NCBI GenBank assembly: GCA_949987565.1
Contig: OX465114.1
Location: 8,561,243 to 8,625,242 of the forward strand
Direction: 5' to 3'
Source of the DNA: Luidia sarsii
Taxonomy: Eukaryota > Echinodermata > Asteroidea > Paxillosida > Luidiidae
Length of the DNA stretch: 64,000 nucleotides
Made by a program: the position numbers and the translations under genes. Below the pieces are notes generated by a model that saw only the letters and a list, made by a program, of their open reading frames with translations, was not told the DNA's origin and ran no database searches. The first letter of the stretch is position 1. Every line of letters begins with the position of its first letter. This document shows, in pieces, positions 24,201 to 36,200 of this stretch.

Positions 24201-27200
24201 ATGCCTGACATTCCAGAGGAATGCCCGGGAGGAAATGGTGGCATCCCTTCAACGTCATGATGCTCTGCACTCCTCACTCAACGCCCTCCCGCCCTTCCTC
24301 AATCCATTCCTACCTCCCTCAATCCCCTCCCATCTCCCTCAATCCCCTCCCGCCTCCTTCCTCAATCCCCGACCTCCTCCCCCAATCCCTTCCCTCCTCC
24401 TCCCTCAATCCGCTCCCGCCTCCTCCCCCAATCCCCTCCCTCCTACCTCCCTCAATCCCCTACCACCTCCTCCCTCAATCCCCTACCACCTCCTCCCTCA
24501 ATCCCCTCCCGTCTCCTCCCTCAATCCCCTCCCGCCTCCTCCCTCAATCCCCTCCCTCCTCCCTCAATTCGCTCCCGCCTCCTCCCTCAATCCCCTCCTG
24601 CCTCCTCCCTCAATCTCCTCCCGCCTCCTCCCTCAATCCCCTCCCGCCTCCTCCCTCAATCCCCTCCCGTCTCCTCCCTCAATTCCCTCCCGCCTCCTCC
24701 CTCAATCCCCTCCTTCCTCCCTCAATCCGCTCCCACCTCCTACCTCAATCCCCTCCCTCCTCCCTCAATCCCCTCCCGCCTCCTCCCTCAATCCCATCCC
24801 GCCTCCTCCCTCAATCCCATCCCGCCTCCTCCCTCAATCCCCTCCCGCCTCCTCCCTCAATCCCCTCCCTCCTCCTCCCTCAATCCCCTCCCTCCTCCTC
24901 CCTCAATCCCCTCCCTCCTCCCCCCTCAATCCCCTCCCTCCTCCCTCAATCCCCTCCCTCCTCCTCCCTCAATCCCCTCCCTCCTCCCTCAATCCCCTCC
25001 CTCCTGCTCCCTCAATCCCCTCCCGCCTCCTCCCTCAATTCCCTCCCGCCTCCTCCCTCAATTCCCTCCCTCCTCCCTCAATCCCCTCCCTCCTCCTCCC
25101 TCAATCCCCTCCCTCCTCCTCCCTCAATTCCCTCCCGCCTCTTCCCTCAAGCCTTTCTTGTCAGACTCCATCCCCATCCCCGACTCTCTCTATCTCTCCC
25201 CCGATCGTGGGCAGTTTTCTCTCCCATCCACCTGTCTTGTCCTTCCAGATTCAGCTCGCAGAGAGGAAAAAAGAAAAAAAAGAAAAAAAAAACCCTCGGA
25301 GGATAAGTGTTTTACTTCAAACCTTCTCGTTCCGAAAGTCTCCATCGTAGGCGGATAAACACTTTGGAATAATGCAAGTCTTGAAAGGGAGCATGACATT
25401 CAACTCTACTCAATTCAGAGTGTATTTTCACAAAGATACATCTTCAAGGCACTCTTATGTAAACAAGTTATAAGAAGCAGACGAGAGAGACTTTCTGCTG
25501 GATTGACTCTACCCTCCCCTCCCCTCCCCTCCCCTCCGCTCCCCTCCCCTCCCCTCCCCTCCCCTCCCCTCCCCTCCCCTCCCCTCCCCTCCCCTCCCCT
25601 CCCCTCCCCTCCCCTCCCCTCCCCTCCCCTCCCCTCCCCTCCCCTCCCCTCCCCTCCCCTCCCCTCCCCTCCCCTCCCCTCCCCTCCCCTCCCCTCCCCT
25701 CCCCTCCCCTCCCCTCCCCTCCCCTCCCCTCCCCTCCCCTCCCCTCCCCTCCCCTCCCCTCCCCTCCCCTCCCCTCCCCTCCCCTCCCCTCCCCCCCCTC
25801 CCCTCCCCTCCCCTCCCCTCCCCTCCCCTCCCCTCCCCTCCCCTCCCCTCCCCTCCCCTCCCCTCCCCTCCCCTCCCCTCCCCTCCCCTCCCCTCCCCTC
25901 CCCTCCCCTCCCCTCCCCTCCCCTCCCCTCCCCTCCCCTCCCCCCTCCCCTCCCTCCCCCTCCCCTCCCTCCCCCTCCCTCCCTTCCCCCTCCCAGAAGC
26001 AGTGCGCGAACTCAGCAAATGTCGCAGAAGCTGAAATTGCTCCTCCAATCTCTGCTCTGACGTGGTCTGCGTAGTTTTTTTATTTTTTTTTACGTGTTTC
26101 ACCCTTTGCCGACGGGCATCGGCATATACCGGTATGCGCGGAGGACTCCATGAAAATTCATGCTCACGTTTTGGTTGCCGGAATGTGCTTGCAGCGTGAA
26201 CGTGGTGAATGTACGTGTGCGTGTTCATGTACCTGGACGCGCCGTAGCTTTGCTCAGCGAAACAGAATTTATTTTCCCACAAACACCCAGGCAAGTGTTT
26301 GCAGTACTTAACAGCATTAAAGTAGCACCAAGAGGTATTAAAAAACATTTTTTTACTTGCTTTACGCCGACTCAAAAATCAAATCTACACTTCACAACTG
26401 CTTACTGACGTTTTGATCCTAGCAGGACCTAGTGTCCTTGTCACTCTGCCTTTGAGAAAGGTCCTGCTAGGATCGAAACGTCAGGCCCACTAAATTTTAA
26501 GATTTACATTTTGGTAATTTTAGTCAGTAAACAGCTTGCAACATTTTTGTATATCACCCTCAACTGCTTACTGACTTAAAATGCCCAAAAAGCGAATATC
26601 AAAAATGAGGAGGGCCTGACATTTTGATCCTAGCAGGACCTCTCTCAAGGGCAGAAAGGTCCTGCTAGGATCAAAACGTCAGGCCCTCCTAATGTTTGAA
26701 AAAAATCAAATCTCTGAAAATTCAGGGTGCCTGATATTTCAAAGCTAGCAGGACTTTTTAGAAATGGTCGAAGCTTGCACGCTAGAATGAGCTGAGAGAT
26801 AATGTAGCTATGAAATATGTTTAAGTTAGTGAAGTTTTATGATAGTTGAATCCTTGTGACTGGTACCCCCCTCCCAATCCCCTTCATTTGACTCCAGTTA
26901 ACTATAGTCGACTACAGTTTGGAAAGCCCCCTTCCAAGGGCTAGATATCTCTGGTAGTTAGTGCCCTGTCACATCAGGCAAGCAGCTCGTATTCAAATCC
27001 TGCGGTTGAGTTTCAGCAAACTCATCGTACATGTAACTTACGATCAGTTGCAAGACGATGAGCAATGCAAAGAAACCATACTGCCTTTCACAGTTTACGA
27101 CTGGTTATCTTTCGTACATGTAGGTTGAGCTACATGTGTACGACGCATCCTAAGGCTCTGTGAAATCAAGCCCAAGTTCAGTCAAATGTTCTATGCTAAA

Positions 27201-30200
27201 TTGCTATATACAGGTTTTTCACATGACGTCACATGCCCGGCAAAGGCTGATTAGCATATCCGCAGGAGCCTCCAAATCTGCGGAAGTGCATGCAAATATC
27301 AATGGATCCTTTGCACAGGTGGCCATCTTTGGGGTACCATCTAGTGGTATTCAAATTCAGTGACAATGCAGGTACAAAGAGTGCACTCTTGCCTTTCCAA
27401 GAGGAACCAGGACTAGGCCCCAAAGATGGCCGCCGGTGCAAGCAATCTATTCTGAGAATTTCTATCGGACATTATGATGACTCGAGGGAGCGCGTGTTCC
27501 ACGTACATCTGCGCGAATTGAACGCTGACCATCAAAAAGCATGTGACTGAAAAACCACTATTGTCATAGATAGTGATTTTTTTTTATTTTAAGTTTCCCA
27601 GTAGGTGTCCTTTCCCCACATTTTCTGTATTGTAATGTCTCCACTGAAGGCCGGGCTGGCAGAGAAACTAAATGTTAAACCAGAGCTCGAAATTTAGTGG
27701 ACCTGGCGTTTCGATCGTAGCAGGACCTTTCTCAAAGGCAGAGGTTAAACCTTGTGCTCCCCTCTTTGTTCAGTCTGAGTTGCGTTTTTCGCAAATTTGA
27801 AAAAGAAGAAGATAATGTGCCCACAGCGGCGTTAGGCTCTCTCCGTGGTTTTGTGGAAACGGCGTCCGTCGTCGATAGGTGAAGTGTAGGCTTGGTTTTG
27901 GGTTACCGGATGCCTTGATTCGGTGCCAATCTAAGATTGAGGCGTGCGGTTGGTTTGAATCGATAGGAGACGGCCGGTTCTCAGAATTCCTGGGAAGTGG
28001 AATCCACTTATTGAAAGAACCCTGTGGATGAAGTACTGAAGCTGTGGATTTGGGCATACATGTACTTCCCTATTTTAATTTAATGTTTTTTTGTGTGTTT
28101 TTTTTTGGGGGGGGGGCGAAATTTCTTTTCTTTAGGATGGACTTTAGTATCCTGCCCTGGCAGTAGGTCTTCTGACCATAAAAGATAGTCCTTGTCTTCC
28201 TCTCACTAACCCTCCTCTCCCCCTCCTCCTCTCCCTCCCTGCACTCTCATCTCCCTCTCTCCCTCGTCTCCCTCTCCTCAGCCTCCCATCAGACTCTCAC
28301 TCTCCAATATATTCTCTCTTTCTCCTCTCCCTCCTCCCCATAATCACCCTCTCCTCTCCTTTTCACCTCCTCTCCTCTCCCCTCCACCTCCTCTCCCTCT
28401 CCATCTCCCTCTCCCTCTCCCTCTCCCTCTCCCTCTCCCTCTCCCTCTCCCTCTCCCTCTCCCTCTCCCTCTCCCTCTCCCTCTCCCTCTCCCTCTCCCT
28501 CTCCCTCTCCCTCTCCCTCTCCCTCTCCCTCTCCCTCTCCCTCTCCCTCTCCCTCTCCCTCTCCCTCTCCCTCTCCCTCTCCCTCTCCCTCTCCCTCTCC
28601 CTCTCCCTCTCCCTCTCCCTCTCCCTCTCCCTCTCCCTCTCCCTCTCCCTCTCCCTCTCCCTCTCCCTCTCCCTCTCCCTCTCCCTCTCCCTCTCCCTCT
28701 CCCTCTCCCTCTCCCTCCCCTCCCCCTCCCCCTCCCCCTCCCCCTCCCCCTCCCCCTCTCCCTCTCCCTCTCCCTCTCCCTCTCCACTCCCCTCTCTCCT
28801 CTCTCTCCTCTCCCCTCTATCTCTTCCCTCTCCTCTCCTCTCTCCCCTATCCATCTCCTCTCCCTCTCTCCCCTCTCCATCTCCTCTCTCTCTCTCCTCT
28901 CTCCCTCCTCTCCCTCTCTCTCCTCTCTCTCCCTCCTCTCCCTCTCCTCTCTCTCTCTTCCTCCCTTTCTCCTCCCCCTCTCCTCTCCCTCTCTCTATAT
29001 CTCCCCTTCCTCTCCCCTCTCTCCTCCCCCCTCCCCTTGCATCCCTCCCCCTAATAATGTTCAGCAGAGTACAAACACGTCTCTCTGCTGCCCAGACTGG
29101 GGAAAGAGATGTCCTCAAGTGGGTGAGCCTGAGATGTTGATGAATATGGACGCTGCTCCGTGGCACTCTTGGCTCCCCCCTCCCTCCCTCCCCTCCTCCT
29201 CCTCTCTCTCTCTCCTCTCCCCGTGCCTCCTCCGCTGCGGAGAAGTGCTCTCCGTCTTCGCCATCACTCTCAGACATCTTGACTCTTGGAGGATGAAGGG
29301 TACACAAAATTTTCTTTTACGGGGAAGAGGAGGAGGAGGAGGAACGGAGAAGGGAGCGAACGTGGTTGAGGCAAGGGGTTGTAGACAGTGCAGATAACGC
29401 TGCCATCTCGTCTCATGCCGGAATTTGAGCAGCGATTTTTGTTTGTTTGATGTAGCGGAGAAATAAATTCCTGACTATCTTGGAAAATCCTCGAGGAGTT
29501 TGGAGACAGGTTTGTGAGAGACTTGTGGTGTACATGTAAAAGATGGAAGAGATGGGGGTGGGAGGAGAAGTAGGCAAATGGGATTATTTGCTCCTTGGGA
29601 GACTTGGAAAAGGAGAATGTTTTGATGACTGGTGCTGTCAGTGTTGTAAACAGGGTTGGAGACTACTGGACAGTGTGACCTCAAACCACAGTGGTCTGCT
29701 GGGAAGGGGGGGGGGAGTAGTTCGGGAATTAGGGTCAGTCCACTTTCCAGAAGGGAAGACAAATCGATATAAACACCGGAGGAGGGGGGTGAGGGGAGAC
29801 TGTCACTTTGAGATTTGAAGGACTTTGGTCTGTTGTTTGTGTCTAGTGAGAATGGGCCGATGTGGTCTAGGGGAGATATACTGTACATACTGCTTCTAAC
29901 TGGTGTCCCCTACCCTAGCAGTGAGACTGTAGTTGACTACATGTATGTGGGAAGGCCACCTCTTACAGGCTGGGTAGTGGATGGCTATAAGTGGTCAGAG
30001 GTCTCGGGTCGTCTCACTGAAATATCCCTTGCTATTTTAATACATTTCTGATCGAATTGTTTGCTGCTGACCAAGAAAGCACCAATGAAAGGCCTTACAC
30101 TCAGATCTGTCACTGCAGACATGGATATCTGTTCGATTTTTTTTTAATGTTTAAAAAAATCTACATTGGTTCTTATGAGTTTGTAAAATATCAATACTTT

Positions 30201-33200
30201 GGTCGTTTTCGAAATGAAGGCTTAAGCCGTGTCCGCACTGGACTTATCTGTTACCGAGCCCGTGGGTAACATTCCAATGGGTAAATCTTCCCGGCGTCCG
30301 CACTTGGACTTTTCGACTCGGGTAAACTAACCGAGACGATGGGTAAAACTAACTGACTCATGTACATGTGCATGTACTCTAGGTACACAAACACGTTGTT
30401 ACCCTGCGCCCACACGAGTCTTGCATACAGTACCGTAACGTGCGGGGCACCGGATGTGTTTTTTTTTTACCGAGTCGTTTACCGAGATGTAATCAATATA
30501 ATATCACAGGCATCTACTGGTAAAACCAAGCATTGGGCCCCAGTTTCTTGGGGAATACCCTGTACCTATCAAGCCAACAAACCTTCCAATTCGGAAACAA
30601 ACCACAACCGGGATTTTCAGGTTTCATCAGACGGAGATGAAGCCTGAGCCCGAACCTAAGCCTCAATTTTTTTTAAAAATGGCCTTTGTTAATTTGCCCA
30701 TTTCCCTCCAGTGAGTATATGAGGCTGCCCCCCCCTCAATCCCAGCCTTGCCCTATGCTTGACTACTTCTGTCATGGGACTAAAGGCGCCAGACTGAGTC
30801 CAGCACTTAAAATGTGCTACCAATGGCCCTGAGGGTTGATGGTTGACGTGACATGCCGGGTAGGGACTGGGAGGGGAATCATCACATGGTTCATCTGATG
30901 CCAGGAGCAAGCTTGCTCGAGTTTCTCTTGCAGATGTCAATTGCTCGATGACATTAGAAATGTCATCTTGTTTCAGCCCTTACACTATGCTGTCCTGTCT
31001 ACTCCATTATAGTCTGGAAGACTGTGGTTTTTTTTTTTGAGGGGGGGTCGGTTGACCAGTGCAACCAGCTCTCTCCATCTTTTTCATCTCTGATTCTTTC
31101 ATAGTCTCAACAAGCCCCAATACCTCTTCATATTTATGTTACAGTACCCTACAGATCTGTTTTCTCTTTCTCTCTCTCCCTTTCTCGCCCCCCCCTCTCT
31201 CTCTTCCCCCCCTCTCTCTCTCTTCCTCTCTGTCCCTGCCTCTCTCTCCCTTTCTGTCTCTATCTCTATCTTTGTCTCTGTCTCTGTCTCTCCCCCCTCT
31301 CTCTCTCTCTCCCTTTCCCTCTCCCTCTCCCTCTCTCTGTCTCTGTCTCTGTCTCTCCCTCTCCCTCTCTCTGTCTCTGTCTCTGTCTCCCTCTTCCTCT
31401 CTCTGTCTCCATCTCTCTCCCTTTCCCTCTCTCTCTCTCCCTCTCCCTCTCCCTCTCTCTTTCCCTCTCCCTCTCCCTCTCTCTTTCCCTCTCCCTCTCC
31501 CTCTCTCTTTCCCTCTCCCTCTCCCTCTCCCTCTTGCTTACACATTATTCCTATGTACATGTAGTTTGCTCTGTGATTCCTCTTTTTTTCTGCAGAAGTG
31601 TTCCTATTTTCCCTTCAGATAGGTTTGCAGCTACGCCGTACTACCACTGATCAAGACTTAGAGCCAATCCTAACCTCTCTCTTCACAATTTTTTTTTTTT
31701 TTTAACTACAGGCGCAGGAACTTTTAAATTCCGAGATGAGTGACAGTAGAGAAACCAGCACCGAGAAGACAGTCCTGAACTGGTGTCGCGAAACAACTCA
31801 CGGGTGAGACGAGCCTCCCCCTTAAAAGGGCCTTTCCGCGCCACACGGCTCTTTCCCGGGAATTTCTCCTTAAAAAAAAAAAGTTATTTTTTTAATGCAA
31901 AATCGCCCCCAAAACAAGGCTGAAAAGACACTCAAGGTTAAGGGCTAAAGAAAGGAGATAGAGAGGGACCCAGGAAGGCCGGAGATAGGAATTAACATTC
32001 CTTTTACAAAGGACAAGATCGTAGGCAGGGGGTAAACAAGAACCAGCAGCCGATTGCACCAAACTTCAAATGTTGCGTATGCAACATTTTGTTGCATAAC
32101 TTACATTTTGCTGCCTTTTGTAAATAGTGCACAAAGGAGCCATTGTGGCGCAAGTCTTACGCAACATGTGTACGTTGCATAACTTACGCAACTTTTCTTG
32201 AAATCGGCTGCAAGGAGAGGGAATTCCAGACGGAGGCAGCTCATTGGTCCGAATAATTTAGTCAAGGCCCGCGCACCTGGAAACAGGAGTCACCGGTTCC
32301 AATACCAACCGGAGCTGCAAAGCAAGCCGTTGGGCCAAGCCCAGAATTTACTAACCTGACATTGGATAGGGTTACTAACCCCCCCCCCCATTGACGTTTC
32401 ACGGTGCTGCCTCTGTTGCGTGTTTGTTTGCAATGCAGATATAGGAACGTAGACGTTAGAAATTTCACCACCAGCTGGCAAGACGGCCTTGCCTTCAACG
32501 CCTTGCTGCACAAATACAGGTAAGCTTGTTACTATTATTACAGATCCCCCAAGGAATCATTGGGGGAAGGAGCAAAAGAAGCGGAAAAAAATTGCCAAGG
32601 TGACCTCTGACTTTCTAATGTACCAGCACTTTTCACCACCTGAGCTATCCAAGTATCCCACCCATAGATGGCGGCCTTTACAAATTAGTCAAACACTGAC
32701 CAAATTCTTGAGTTACTGGCTCTTTCCAGCGCAGCACTCCGTCTCAAAAGAGGTGTCAAATTTTATCAGACTGTCTTTGCTGAAAACAGGGCGCCAGTCG
32801 AATCTCTTTTGGCTTGAGGTTTGAATGGATGAGCGACGCATTGCTGTCATCGGGATTGCCCAAACTGTTTGCACCAATGCTGAAACCATTCTCAAACCAC
32901 TTATTTATTTGCTCTCTCCAATTCCTGTCTGCCTGCCTCTCTGCCTCTCTGCCTCTCTGCCTGCCTAATTGTCTCCCCGCCTCCCTCCTTGCCTCCCTCC
33001 CTGCCTCCCTCCCTGCCTCCCTCCTTGCCTCTTTGCTTCCCTGCCTCCCTGCCTTCCTGCCTCCCTGCCTGCCTGCCTGCCTCCCTGCCTGCCTCCCTGC
33101 CTGCCTCCCTGCCTGCCTCCCTGCCTGCCTCCCTGCCTGCCTCCCTGCCTCCCTGCCTGCCTCCCTGCCTCCCTCCCTGCCTCCCTGCCTCCATCCCTGC

Positions 33201-36200
33201 CTTTATCCCTGCCTCCATTCCTGCCTCTCTCCCTCCCTGCCTCCCTGCCTCCCTGCCTCCCTGCCTCCCTCCCTGCCTCCCTGCCTCCATCCCTGCCTGC
33301 CTCCCTCTCTGCCTCTGCCTCCCTCCCTCCTTGCCTCCCTGCCTTCCTCCTCCCTGCCTCTCTGCCTCCTTGCCTTCTTGCCTCCCTGCCTTCTTACCTC
33401 TTTGCCTCCCTGACTGACTGCCTGCCTGCCTGCCTGCCTCCCTCTCTGCCTCCTTGCCTCCTTGCCTCCCTGCCTCCCTACTCCCTTCCTCCCTGCTCTC
33501 TACCTCCCTGCTCCCTACCTCCCTGCCTCCTTGCCTCCTTGCCTCCCTGCCTCTCTGCCTCCCTGCCTCCCTCTTTGCCTCCCTCCCTCCCTGCCAGGCC
33601 CAGCCTCTTTGACTACGATGCCCTCCTTAAGCAGGACCCAGAGGCCCGTCTGGAGCAGGCCTTCCGCCTTGCCCACGAGGAGTTCAACGTCCAGAGATAC
33701 CTGGAGCCTGAAGGTAGGACCCAAGGAGTCAGGAAGGTGCATTAGTGTTGCCAGGTAGCTCCTGGGACGGTGCCACTGAAATGAGTTAAGGTGCCATTAA
33801 GGAGCCATATGAAAAGATGCATCAAGGTGCCATCAAAATGCCATTTAGGTGCCATTGAAATGAGTCAAGGTGCCATTATTGAAGGAGCTATATATACACA
33901 TAAAAATGCCATTTAGGTGCCATTGAAATGAGTCAAGGTGCCATTATTGAAGGTGCTATATATACACATAAAAATGCCATTTATCCATAAGCTTGTCATT
34001 GAAGTTCCACAAATGGTGCCACAGATTGGCATGAGAGACACCACAAAGGTTCAGTGAAGGTGTCACTAAGATCCTACAAACGTGCCACCGAGGTGCCATA
34101 AATGTTGCACAAGAGAAAGAAAGCTTAGTACTACTACCATGCAAACCTTCAAGTCTTATCCAAGGTGGCCTGGCTGCCCTGACCAGCGGGTATTCTTGTC
34201 TTGACACCCCCCCCCACCCCTTCTTTTGACCCTCAGATGTGAACGTGGAGTTGCCAGACAAGAAGTCCATCATGATCTACGTGATAGACATGTACAAGGT
34301 GCTCTCCCAGCAGGCCCAGGTCATCTCCGGCCGGCCGGCCGGCCAGGCCAGGTCGGGGGTCAAGCCGCCGGCCTCCTCGGACCACACCCCGGTCACGCCC
34401 TCCTCGGAAGCCGTGAGTCGATGTCCCCTCCCCCCTCCCCTCCCCAGGGTGGACTTCACTAGAGCCCTTAACGATGCATCGTATCTCAACTCAACGACGG
34501 CTAACCCATCCCTCAGTTCTGACAGACCATCTGATTTTGTTTGTGTGCCTCATTCATGCGTTTGGATTGGTCGTTGGTTTACGATGGGTTGGTTGAAATC
34601 AACCGTAGGACTTAAAAATCTAGGTAGAGATGACTTTAAAAAAAAGGTCCTGGGGTGTTTTTCACAAAGCCTTACGATACATCGTAACTCTACTTACGAT
34701 GAATAACTCATAGGCCGTATGGTTTCTGTGCATCGCTCATAGCCATGCAATTGATCGTAAGTTACGATGAATTTGGTGAAATCGATCCTTGCTACGATTA
34801 AAACAAACTTTGGGCAGAGGACCCTGCTAGCCTAGGCCTTTTTTGGAAAGGACCTACTGCGATCGCAGTGTCCAGGTCTTCTACAAAAAATAATATCATT
34901 TCTCTGAGATAAAGTACAATTTTTTTTTTTCATTGAGAGGGGAATGTATCTCAATGAGCTTTCACCCTTCTTGACATCTGATCAGCTGTGTATGCCATTA
35001 TCATTATCATTCTTGCCTCACACCCTCCTCCCTCCTCCTCCTCCTCCCTCCTCCTCCTCCTCCTCCTCTCGCAGTCGTTCTCAGACATGAGCGAGGTGGA
35101 CCTGGAGAGCTACCAGGGTAACATGGAGACGGTCCTGGCCTGGCTGCTGGAGGCCGAGGACCACCTCAGTCACCAGGGCAACATCTCGGACCACGTGGAC
35201 AAGGTCAAGGACCAGTTCCACACCCATGAGGTGAGCTCCCCCCCAAAAAAAAAAATTTAAAAAAAATGGTAAGCCAAAAATTAAAATAGAAAAAATACTA
35301 AACCAAAAATGAAAATAAAAAAATGCAAAGCGAAAATTGAAAAAAAAATGGTAAGGCAAAAATGAACAAAAAAGGTATTAAGCCAAAAATGAAAAAAAAA
35401 AAGTTATGGCAAAAATGGAAGAAAAAAAAAAAATGGTAAGCCCAAATTAAAAACAGTAAAAATAATGGTTAGCCAAAAAAAAAAAAAAAATTGAAGCCAA
35501 AAATGGGGGGAAAATGGTAAGCCCCCCCCCCCCCCAAAAAAAATCAATGCTGGCACTGGAAGGCTCGGCTTACACAAGAGCCGTGTTCACACTGGACTTT
35601 TATTTCACCGAGACAGTGGTTACATTCAATGGGTAAATATTACCGGTGTCAGCACTTGGATTATCGATGTGTGTGAATAACCGCAATGACTAAATACACA
35701 CACTGGCTAAATAGCAAATGCATGAGATGTCGCGTCCGCACTGGACCATTTTAAGTTCAGTGCGGACAGCCCAGGAAGTTTTCCTCCCAGGCAACTTTAC
35801 CCGGCTTGATTGGGTTGAGTCAACCGACTCTGTCATGCCCCTTGGTGTTCATCAGAGGACGGTCATCTTCCTCCCCCCCCCTCTCCACCTCCATCCTCAC
35901 ACTCCTCCCTCTCCCTCTTCTCTCCCCCTCCCAAGGAGTTCATGATGGAGCTGACCTCGCACCAGAACAGCGTCGGCAACGCCCTGCAGGAGGGCAACTA
36001 CCTGATCCTGGAGAACAAGGTGACGGACGAGGAGGAGAGCGAGATCCGGGAGCAGATGGGCCTGCTGAACAGCCGCTGGGAGAACCTCCGCATTGCCGCC
36101 ATGGAGAGGCAGACCAAGTAAGGCCGCGCCTCCCCCGTCCCCATCCCCAACTCCAAGGCCCTCCATCGGGCTCGGACTTCGTCTCTGTCCGATAAAACCT

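Noticed and set aside
24133..25350. Pro/Ser/Leu-rich 400-codon frame
   Set aside because: CCTCCCTCAATCCCC minisatellite.
27770..28057. Minus-strand 95-codon frame
   Set aside because: No similarity to any family I know, no flanking splice signals; likely chance in GC-balanced sequence.
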